NCBI RefSeq assembly: GCF_001320245.1
Contig: NZ_BCBA01000007.1
Coordinates: 124,001-188,000, forward strand
Length of the DNA: 64,000 nucleotides
DNA from: Pseudomonas sp. NBRC 111124
GTDB lineage: Bacteria > Pseudomonadota > Gammaproteobacteria > Pseudomonadales > Pseudomonadaceae
Reading direction: 5' to 3'
A program made the translations under genes and the position numbers. The notes beneath the pieces are model-generated. The model did not search any database, was not told where the DNA came from, and saw only the letters and a list, made by a program, of their open reading frames with translations. This document shows positions 57,495-64,000 of this stretch, piece after piece (position 1 is the first letter of the stretch; every line of letters begins with the position of its first letter).

Positions 57495-57944
57495 CTATTG
57501 AAGAAGGGGGCCTTGTTCCACCAGGACATCTCGGTTGGTGAAGATGGTCTCAATGGTTGCAGCCTCGGCAGCCACATGAGTCTTTCGCGTGATCTCTTCA
57601 AGGGCCAGTTCGAGCCGGTAGTCTTGGAAATACTCGTACAGCTTTTCAGAGCTCTCGGATATCTCCTCCCCACCATTCTTCGCGAACAAGATGTGGATGA
57701 TCGCTGCGAGTGGGAGAGAGATGTCGAGATCCTTCTCTTCTGCATCTGAATCCGAGTTCAAACCGTCGAAATACCTCTCCAGATGACTCTGGAGCTCCTC
57801 AAGCCAGAACTGAGATAGGTTGCTTGGAAGGGAGCTTTCAGGCCCGGTCAGAAGGACTTCATCTCTGAATAGAGCCAGCAGATTGGGGTTTGCCATGGAG
57901 GACCTCACGATTAGATTTGAGAGCAACTGGTCAGCATAGTCCAC
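57495..57944 (-). CDS. Unknown acidic protein paired with the putative nuclease
   Basis: A 149-residue helical, acidic protein (GLNSDSDAEEKDLDISLPLAA) starting at GTG 57944 or ATG 57896. No domain recognised. It is 12 bp upstream of the 488-codon gene and probably cotranscribed; such pairs are seen for effector and partner proteins, but nothing in the sequence proves that here. Confidence 0.5.
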   Translation of the reverse strand: MDYADQLLSNLIVRSSMANPNLLALFRDEVLLTGPESSLPSNLSQFWLEELQSHLERYFDGLNSDSDAEEKDLDISLPLAAIIHILFAKNGGEEISESSEKLYEYFQDYRLELALEEITRKTHVAAEAATIETIFTNRDVLVEQGPLLQ

Positions 57945-58552
57945 CTCAAGATGACCACCTCCTTGACGCCCATCCTGGTGCTCCTGAGCATCAGACGAGT
58001 GAATCGCCCCGAAACCTGTAGATACAAAATGACCGCTTCTCGCCGTTAGCTGCCTTTCTTGAAGGACAGCTTTGGGTCGATAGCGGCCTTCGTGGAGGTT
58101 GGTGTCTACGGGGTCGGTTTAGTCAATCTGAATCTCCGGTTTCACCTCCGTGAGGCCGGCCATCGTCATGCATCAGATCTTGATTGACACGCGTGCCGCT
58201 TTGGATAGCCTTGCAATTGAGGGCTGCAACTGCGCATTTGTCGGGCCTGGGTACCAGCATGAGCCCCCCGCAATTTTGGCAGCAGAGGAAGCTGGTTCCT
58301 CTGAAGTAGTGACGGCGGGCATTGCCAGTCGGATTCTGAACCCAAGGTCGCCAGACTAGGAGCTAAAGGATCGCTGCGACTACTCCTCATCCCTTACCGA
58401 AAAGTCACGCGTCGGTCGTAAACGGCCCTTTCCAGGCCAATCAACTTTTGTGATTGGTGAGTAGGGATTTCTCGGCTTTTCTGTGAAAAGCACCCCTTCA
58501 TTTCACAAAAAAAATGGCGAAGATTCCAATTTCACGGGGTCTGGCCTATCAC
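57945..58552. other. Gap with no confident gene
   Basis: A minus-strand open frame at about 58123-58350 reads RRHYFRGTSFLCCQNCGG with several Cys, but it has no start codon ahead of the Cys motif and is closed by stops. It may be a gene remnant. Nothing else is supported. Confidence 0.35.
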
Positions 58553-58921
58553 CTATTTTGTGAACCTACAATAGTCACCGTTCACATACAACCAACGATG
58601 ATCACGCGGCGGTGCGTAAAGGTGGCGAGCACGCCAGTCGGTCACCCAGTAGCGGTCAGCGCGATAACGCGGTTCCACAACGTAGCCACGGTGCCATTGT
58701 TGATGAGGCGTGGGCATGCCCGCTTCAGGTCGGAAGTTAGGGTTGTGGTAGGCCGGGTACCGACCATTGTCATGGCGGTCGTGCCGATCGGGTTGGCCGT
58801 GTGGCGGGTTGCCCTGACGGGATGGGCCACCGTCATAGTGGTCCGGGCCCGGTTGAGCGAAGCTGGCCAAGGGTGTGCTGAGCACAAGCGCGGCGCAGAG
58901 TACGGTTAGGGCTTTCTTCAT
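58553..58921 (-). CDS. RcnB-family exported protein, shortened C-terminus
   Basis: A 122-residue protein with a signal peptide (ends ASFAQPG), a His/Asp/Pro-rich linker, and the RcnB core WRARHLYAPPRDHRWLYVNGDY. RcnB of enteric bacteria helps maintain Ni/Co homeostasis; many pseudomonad homologs have unknown roles. Family members usually continue about ten residues after GDY (hydrophobic LLVAxxTG pattern); here GDY is followed only by CRFTK and a stop. This suggests a small C-terminal lesion. Confidence 0.8.
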   Translation of the reverse strand: MKKALTVLCAALVLSTPLASFAQPGPDHYDGGPSRQGNPPHGQPDRHDRHDNGRYPAYHNPNFRPEAGMPTPHQQWHRGYVVEPRYRADRYWVTDWRARHLYAPPRDHRWLYVNGDYCRFTK

Positions 58922-59048
58922 GTGCTGATCCTCTGCCTGTATACGCCCGGCAGCTAAATGCGGCTGCCTGGTGCGGTTGACTGATCAGACCACAAAGTTT
59001 TCCACTTAATGTCAGGGCGGAGGTAAAGGTCGGGTAAAGGTCGGATGG

Positions 59049-60338
59049 TTACAAACCAAGGGCTTTCAAACGGCGGTACAAGGTTCGCTCACTCAGGCCC
59101 AGGTGACGGGCCAGCTCACTGCGTGATCCTTGGAATTGCTCCAGCGCGTGCGCGAGATCACCCAGATCGTTTCGGCCTCGGCTAATACCCGGTGCCTGCT
59201 GTGGCCCTACATCTTCCGGCAGGTGTTCAGGTCGGATCAGCCCGTCATCGGCAAACAGCCGAGCCCTTTCTAAAATGTTGCGCAACTCACGGATGTTCCC
59301 CGGGAACCCATGCAGCTTGAGTTGTTTCAGCGCGTCCTCAGTCAGGCTCGGTGTGGGCTTGCCAGCCATACGTTGCAGCAGGCTCTCAGCCAGCAGCGGC
59401 AAATCTTCCACACGCTCGCGCAACGCCGGCAGGCGGATCGGGAAGCCGCTGATGCGGTAATACAGATCTTCCCGGAACGTCCCTTCACCCACCATTTTCT
59501 TCAGCGGTTTATGGGTCGCCGACACCAGGCGGAAATCCGAGTGCACGGTGCGCAGGCTGCCAACCGGGCGGAAGCTTCCGGACTCAATGAGGCGCAGCAG
59601 TTTGACCTGCATCGCCAACGGCACCTCGCCAATTTCGTCGAGGAACAACGTGCCGCCGTGAGCAGCCTCGGCCAAGCCGATCTTGCGTTGGTTGGCGCCG
59701 GTGAATGCGCCTTTCTCGTAGCCGAACAGCTCGCTTTCCAACAACGACTCGGTCAGGCCGGTACAGTCGACGACGACCAGCGGGCCATTGGCCCGTGGGC
59801 TGCCCATATGAATGGCGCGGGCGAACAGCTCCTTGCCGGTGCCCGACTCGCCCTGGAGCAGCACAGGAATCTGCGCGGGTGCCGCCCGCTGCAGGCTGGC
59901 CAATGCGGTCTTGAAGGCAGGCGCCCGCCCGACCAGCCCTTGTTCTTGAGGTTGCGCGGACGCGAGGGTGATGCTGGTGAGGCGTTCGACGAAGGCGACC
60001 ACCCTGCCCTGTTCATCGAGGATTGGCCGCAGCTCCACATCCACGTGTTCGGGACCACGCGGCGTGTGATGAATGTGCAGCACACGCTCGGGCACTTTGC
60101 TGTCCCATGCCTTGCGCATCGGGCAGTGCTCGCCGGCCTGGTCACATGGCACGGCATAGTGATGCGACACCCGGTGGCACTTCTCGCCCAGCGGTGCCTG
60201 CTCGTCCCGACCGAACTGCCGGCGATAAGCCGCGTTAGCCGCGAGGATGTTGTACTCGGTGTCCAGCACGATGGTAGGCAGGGCATCGTGCTCAAGGTAG
60301 GAAACCAGAGCTAGGATGAGTGGATGATATTCAGGCAT
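59049..60338 (-). CDS. fisR: FisR-type sigma-54-dependent regulator of sulfide oxidation
   Basis: From ATG 60338 the protein has 429 residues: a PAS-like sensor (1-125), a sigma-54 AAA+ domain ([38 protein letters not shown]) and a C-terminal Fis-type helix-turn-helix ([19 protein letters not shown]). The sensor has C54, C65 and C72, with spacing 11 and 7 as in the sulfane-sulfur-sensing FisR. Divergent from the dioxygenase gene. Longer upstream frames reach 60578 but overlap the divergent promoter. Confidence 0.88.
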   Translation of the reverse strand: MPEYHPLILALVSYLEHDALPTIVLDTEYNILAANAAYRRQFGRDEQAPLGEKCHRVSHHYAVPCDQAGEHCPMRKAWDSKVPERVLHIHHTPRGPEHVDVELRPILDEQGRVVAFVERLTSITLASAQPQEQGLVGRAPAFKTALASLQRAAPAQIPVLLQGESGTGKELFARAIHMGSPRANGPLVVVDCTGLTESLLESELFGYEKGAFTGANQRKIGLAEAAHGGTLFLDEIGEVPLAMQVKLLRLIESGSFRPVGSLRTVHSDFRLVSATHKPLKKMVGEGTFREDLYYRISGFPIRLPALRERVEDLPLLAESLLQRMAGKPTPSLTEDALKQLKLHGFPGNIRELRNILERARLFADDGLIRPEHLPEDVGPQQAPGISRGRNDLGDLAHALEQFQGSRSELARHLGLSERTLYRRLKALGL

Positions 60339-60561
60339 GACGGCACCGGTTGGATAACCTGGCGCAGGGTAACAAGGACTGCCAAACACTGCCATTGGCT
60401 GACAGTCGACTGCCATCGGTACTGCCACCTGCTCTGACAGCCATGACCAGTGGCCCGTATTCATTGATCTCGATCTGGAAAAGTGCCTGGCATGCATCTT
60501 GATAAACCTCCTCCCACTGCCTACGCCTGTACAAGGCGCGGCAGATAATCTGGAGAACGTG

Positions 60562-61446
60562 ATGATCATCGGCAACAACCTGCACGTGGACGCCTTCTAC
60601 GATGATGCGACCTCGACCATCAGCTACCTGGTCATGGACCGTGAAACCCGTCAGTGCGCACTGATCGACAGCGTACTGGACTACGACCCCAAATCTGGGC
60701 GCACCTGCACCGCCTCGGCGGATTGCCTGATCGAGCGCGTGACGGAACTGAACGCCAACGTGCAGTGGGTGCTGGAAACCCACGTGCACGCCGACCACCT
60801 CTCGGCCGCCGCCTACCTCAAGGGCAAGCTCGGTGGCCACACGGCCATTGGTGCGCACATTACCCAGGTGCAGAAAGTCTTCGGCACGCTGTTCAATGCA
60901 GAGCCTGGCTTCGCCCGCGATGGCAGCCAGTTCGACGTGCTGTTTGAAGACGAGGAAGGCTTCCGGATCGGTAACCTGCATGCCCGAGCACTGCATACCC
61001 CGGGGCATACCCCGGCGTGCATCAGTTATATGGTCGTGGACGCTGGCGAGACGGCGGTGTTCGTCGGCGATACCTTGTTCATGCCTGACTATGGCACCGC
61101 TCGCTGCGACTTCCCCGGCGCCGATGCCCGTACGCTGTACCGCTCGATCCGCCGGCTACTCGCCTTCCCCGACAAGACCCAGCTGTTCATGTGCCACGAC
61201 TACCTGCCAGGCGGGCGCGAGATGCAGTTCGTCACCACGGTGGCCGAGCAGCGCGCCAGCAATATTCATATCCACCAGGGTGTCGATGAAGACAGCTTCG
61301 TAGCCATGCGCGAAGCTCGCGACAAGACCCTCGACATGCCTGTGCTGATCCTGCCTTCGGTGCAGGTCAACATGCGCAGTGGCCAGTTCCCGGAGCCAGA
61401 AGAAAACGGCGTGAGCTACCTGAAAATCCCGCTGAACAAGCTTTGA
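60562..61446 (+). CDS. pdo: Persulfide dioxygenase (ETHE1/Blh type)
   Basis: A 294-residue metallo-beta-lactamase-fold enzyme: HVHADH at 74-79, the LHTPGHTPACISY His, and VGDTLF with Asp as the iron ligands. It oxidises glutathione persulfide to sulfite. ATG 60562 has GGAG 8 bp upstream and gives the normal length; an earlier ATG at 60499 adds residues without family similarity. First gene of the pdo-sqr-tauE operon. Confidence 0.92.
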   Translation: MIIGNNLHVDAFYDDATSTISYLVMDRETRQCALIDSVLDYDPKSGRTCTASADCLIERVTELNANVQWVLETHVHADHLSAAAYLKGKLGGHTAIGAHITQVQKVFGTLFNAEPGFARDGSQFDVLFEDEEGFRIGNLHARALHTPGHTPACISYMVVDAGETAVFVGDTLFMPDYGTARCDFPGADARTLYRSIRRLLAFPDKTQLFMCHDYLPGGREMQFVTTVAEQRASNIHIHQGVDEDSFVAMREARDKTLDMPVLILPSVQVNMRSGQFPEPEENGVSYLKIPLNKL

Positions 61447-61486
61447 CTGCCCTGCCCCTTTACCAGAAATTCCAGGATTGACTGCC

Positions 61487-62743
61487 ATGCCTGCCAATGC
61501 CGACCACCACAAGGTGGTCATCGTCGGTGCCGGTGCCGCCGGTATCGCCACTGCCTCCAGCCTGATCGCCCGCGACCCGTCGCTGGACATCGCCCTGATC
61601 GACCCTGCCGACGTGCACTACTACCAGCCAGGCTGGACCATGGTCGGCGCCGGCGTTTTCAAAGCGCCGAGCACCGCCCGCACCATGGCCTCGGCCATCC
61701 CGCGGGGCGTTCGCTGGATCAAGGCTTCTGTCCAAGGCTTCGACCCGTCAGCCCAGCTGGTCATGCTGGAAGGTGGCCGCGCCATCAGTTATGAACAGCT
61801 GGTGGTCTGCCCTGGCCTCAAACTCGACTGGGAGGCCATCGACGGGCTCAGCGAAACGCTCGGTCGCAACGGTGTCACTTCCAACTATCGCTACGACCTG
61901 GCGCCCTATACCTGGGAGCTCGTGCAAAAGCTCAAGCAAGGGCGTGCCCTGTTCACCCAGCCACCGATGCCAATCAAGTGTGCAGGCGCGCCGCAGAAGG
62001 CGCTGTACCTGTCCTGCGACCATTGGCTGCGCAGTGGTCGGCTGGGGGATGTAAAAGCCAGTTTCTTCAATGCTGGTGCCGTGCTCTTCGGCGTACCCGA
62101 CTATGTTCCGGCCTTGATGGCTTACATCGACAAGTACGGCGTGGACCTCAACTACAGCCATCGCCTGGTGGCCGTGGATGGGCCCAATCGGCGTGCGACC
62201 TTTGTTCGCACGCTACTCGACGGCAGCAGTGAAACCCGCATTGAAGCTTTCGACCTATTGCATGTGGTGCCGCCACAGGTCGCGCCGGACTTCATCCGCC
62301 AGAGCACCTTGGCCGACGCGGCCGGCTGGGTCGATGTCGATCCGCATACCTTGCGCCATCGCCAATTCGGCAACGTTCATGCGCTGGGCGATGTGGCCAA
62401 CACCAGCAACGCCAAGACCGCCGCAGCTGCGCGCAAGCAGGCGCCAGTGGTTGCCAACAACGTACTGGTAGCGCTGGGCCGCCTTCCTACTCTGGCCCAG
62501 TACGACGGCTATGGCTCCTGCCCGCTGACCGTCGAGCGCGGCAAGATCGTCCTGGCCGAGTTCACCTATGGCGGCAAGGTCGCACCGAGTTTCCCGCGCT
62601 GGCTGCTCGATGGGCGCCAGCCGACACGCCTGGCCTGGCTGCTCAAGGCACGGATACTGCCGCCCTTGTATTGGCAGGGGATGCTCAAAGGCCGTGAGTG
62701 GATGGCGCGCCCGCAACCGTTGGACGCCGAGGCCGCACAGTGA
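61487..62743 (+). CDS. sqr: Sulfide:quinone oxidoreductase
   Basis: A 418-residue FAD enzyme with an N-terminal VVIVGAGAAGIATASSL dinucleotide fold and family motifs PVHYYQPGWT-like ADVHYYQPGWTMVGAG and PPMPIKCAGAPQKALYL. Cys near 165 and 345 are the probable redox pair. It oxidises sulfide and passes electrons to quinone, with persulfide handed to the dioxygenase. TTG at 61478 is an alternative start. It ends overlapping the next gene. Confidence 0.92.
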   Translation: MPANADHHKVVIVGAGAAGIATASSLIARDPSLDIALIDPADVHYYQPGWTMVGAGVFKAPSTARTMASAIPRGVRWIKASVQGFDPSAQLVMLEGGRAISYEQLVVCPGLKLDWEAIDGLSETLGRNGVTSNYRYDLAPYTWELVQKLKQGRALFTQPPMPIKCAGAPQKALYLSCDHWLRSGRLGDVKASFFNAGAVLFGVPDYVPALMAYIDKYGVDLNYSHRLVAVDGPNRRATFVRTLLDGSSETRIEAFDLLHVVPPQVAPDFIRQSTLADAAGWVDVDPHTLRHRQFGNVHALGDVANTSNAKTAAAARKQAPVVANNVLVALGRLPTLAQYDGYGSCPLTVERGKIVLAEFTYGGKVAPSFPRWLLDGRQPTRLAWLLKARILPPLYWQGMLKGREWMARPQPLDAEAAQ

Positions 62744-63558
62744 TCGAGCATCAGCTGCTGGGCGCAGGCCTGGGCGCAATCATCGGTGCGGTGCTGGCGC
62801 TGACCGGCGCGGGTGGTGGCATCCTGGCAGTTCCACTGTTGGTGTTCGGGCTTGGCCTGTCGATGGTCGAAGCGGCGCCCATCGGTTTGCTTGCCGTGGG
62901 GCTTGCTGCGGCAGTGGGGGCGGTACTCGGCTTGCGCGAAGGGCTGGTGCGTTATCGCGCGGCCCTGTTCATCGCCTTGATCGGCATCGCCGCGGCGCCG
63001 TTCGGCCTGATGCTGGCGCACCGGTTGCCCAATGCACCCTTGGCGCTGGTGTTCGCAGGCGTGCTGATCTACGCCTGCCTGCGCATCTGGCGCAAGGCGG
63101 CCAAAGAGCTGCGCGGCGAAGGGAGCGACGCCCATCGTTACATCGAGCCCTGCGTGCTGAACCCGCTGCAGGGGCGCTTGCGCTGGACGCTACCTTGCGC
63201 ACGCGCCCTGGCATTTACCGGGGCGATGTCCGGCTTGCTTTCTGGCCTGCTGGGTGTGGGCGGCGGCTTTGTGATCATCCCGGCCTTGAACCGCTACACC
63301 AACCTGCGCATGAAGAGCATCGTTTCGACATCGCTGGCCGTCATTGCACTGGTTTCCACGGGCAGTGTGGTCAGCGCCAGCCTGGCCGGGGTGATGCACT
63401 GGCAGATCGGTGCGCCGTTCGCCATCGGTGCGGTGATCGGCCTGCTCCTGGCCAGGCCATTGGCCACCCGCATTGCCGGCCCGCGCCTTCAGCAGCTGTT
63501 TGCCGTGGCCGGTTGGCTGGCGGCCCTGTTGCTGGCCAGCAAAGCGCTATTCGGCTAG
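62740..63558 (+). CDS. TauE/SafE family sulfite/anion exporter
   Basis: A 272-residue membrane protein with about eight helices and two repeats (LGAIIGAVLALTGAGGGILAVPLLVFGLG and GLLSGLLGVGGGFVIIPALN), the TauE/SafE signature GxGGG. GTG start at 62740 overlaps the sqr stop by 4 bp. It probably exports sulfite made by the dioxygenase. Confidence 0.9.
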   Translation: MIEHQLLGAGLGAIIGAVLALTGAGGGILAVPLLVFGLGLSMVEAAPIGLLAVGLAAAVGAVLGLREGLVRYRAALFIALIGIAAAPFGLMLAHRLPNAPLALVFAGVLIYACLRIWRKAAKELRGEGSDAHRYIEPCVLNPLQGRLRWTLPCARALAFTGAMSGLLSGLLGVGGGFVIIPALNRYTNLRMKSIVSTSLAVIALVSTGSVVSASLAGVMHWQIGAPFAIGAVIGLLLARPLATRIAGPRLQQLFAVAGWLAALLLASKALFG

Positions 63559-64000
63559 CAGCTGATCCTGTTCCGCCGCGCACAGCGCCAGCAGGTAGTC
63601 CCACACCACCCGCAGGCGCACCGACTTGTGCAACTCACGGCGGGTACAGATCCAGTAGCTGCGCTGGATGGTCTCGCTGGGCAGCACACGCACCAGTGTC
63701 GGGTCGTGTCGAGCCATGTAGTTGGGTAGCACGGCGATGCCCAGCCCTGCGCGGGCGGCGGTTTGCTGGGCGATCACGCTAGTGCTGCGGAAAGAAACAT
63801 TCGGTGCGCGGCAGAAACTGTTGAGAAACAGCAGTTCCTGGCTGAACAGCAGATCATCGACGTAGCCTATCCAGTTGTGCCGGGCCAGGTCCTCGCGGTT
63901 GCGCAGGGGTGGCGCCCGGTCCAGATAGTCTTGGCTGGCGTACAGCGCCAGGCGGTAGTCGGTGAGCTTGCGGGTGATCAGCAGGTCGGCGTTAGGCCGC
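63547..64000 (-). CDS. LysR-type regulator, 5' part outside window
   Basis: The frame is open from the right edge: RPNADLLITRKLTDYRLALY, then ARHNWIGYVDDLLF and TAARAGLGIAVLPNYMARHD, and ends QDQLLAE. This is the C-terminal substrate-binding domain of a LysR regulator (the AARAGLGIAVLPxYMA motif is characteristic). The last 12 bp overlap the stop region of the convergent TauE gene. The helix-turn-helix lies outside. Confidence 0.85.
   Translation of the reverse strand, partial: RPNADLLITRKLTDYRLALYASQDYLDRAPPLRNREDLARHNWIGYVDDLLFSQELLFLNSFCRAPNVSFRSTSVIAQQTAARAGLGIAVLPNYMARHDPTLVRVLPSETIQRSYWICTRRELHKSVRLRVVWDYLLALCAAEQDQLLAE

Noticed and set aside
60339..60578. Longer start for the FisR-type gene
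   Set aside because: The extra 80 residues are low in coding character and would cover the divergent promoter and the pdo start.
62568..63782. 404-codon plus-strand frame overlapping sqr and the TauE gene
   Set aside because: Arg/Gly/Ala-rich shadow of two well-supported genes in another frame.

Overview
The window is chromosomal DNA from a gammaproteobacterium, very probably of the Pseudomonas putida group. This rests on gene content: an MvaT-family nucleoid protein, DUF2790 and PtrA-like small exported proteins, OprD- and OprP-type porins, CopRS/CzcRS systems and a FisR-type regulator next to sulfide oxidation genes. From memory the order from about 29.9 kb rightwards resembles the czc region near the origin of P. 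putida KT2440; no search was possible. Nearly everything concerns metal tolerance, with mobile and degenerate DNA at the joints.

Layout. (1) 1-1.55 kb: end of a Tn7/Tn5053-like transposon, with a TniQ-like gene (cut by the window edge), an MvaT-family gene and three terminal repeats. (2) 1.6-19.5 kb: copper and silver block. It holds a DUF2790 protein; a leftward operon copA, a small MDHG-repeat protein, copB, a His-tailed cytochrome c and a DUF411 protein; a PtrA-like peptide; copRS; a rightward cusCBAF efflux operon; then an isoprenylcysteine methyltransferase-like protein, DUF2933, a Met-rich protein, a beta-propeller protein and a CopZ-like chaperone behind a CueR-type operator. (3) 19.8-23.3 kb: a CopA-type Cu(I) P-type ATPase followed by gene debris (frameshifted DUF2933, LuxR fragment with an internal stop). 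(4) 23.3-27.6 kb: accessory DNA with a STAS-HATPase protein plus STAS-like DUF4325 pair, a Cys-containing unknown protein, a 60-bp palindrome, two tandem paralogous small genes and an unlisted 42-codon gene. (5) 27.7-41.6 kb: eptA, a double zinc-ribbon protein, czcD, DUF3147, a second DUF2790, czcRS, a coiled-coil membrane protein, a second PtrA-like peptide, a gtrA/gtrB/GT39 glycosylation operon, a LysR regulator and an OprP-type porin. (6) 41.9-54.8 kb: two unknown genes, a CadA-type Zn/Cd ATPase, a third DUF2790, czcCBA, an OprD porin and an orphan CzcR-like regulator. (7) 54.8-58.9 kb: unknown membrane and cytosolic proteins, including a candidate PD-(D/E)XK protein with a partner gene, and an RcnB-like protein. 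(8) 59.0-64 kb: FisR-type sigma-54 regulator divergent from persulfide dioxygenase, sulfide:quinone oxidoreductase and a TauE/SafE transporter, then a partial LysR gene.

How it works together. Periplasmic copper is oxidised and sequestered by CopA, CopB and the Met/His-rich proteins, cytosolic Cu(I)/Ag(I) is pumped by the P-type ATPase, and CusCBA exports across the envelope. Zn/Cd/Co is handled by CadA, CzcD and CzcCBA. Surface remodelling (EptA, gtr operon) and porins are embedded in the same region. A 14-bp dyad, TTAC-N6-G(T/A)(A/C)A, recurs upstream of genes in both the copper and zinc blocks, at a constant spacing. It suggests one overlapping regulon for the CopR/CzcR-family regulators, whose targets include the unexplained small exported proteins. 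The sulfur genes at the right end look like an independent operon.
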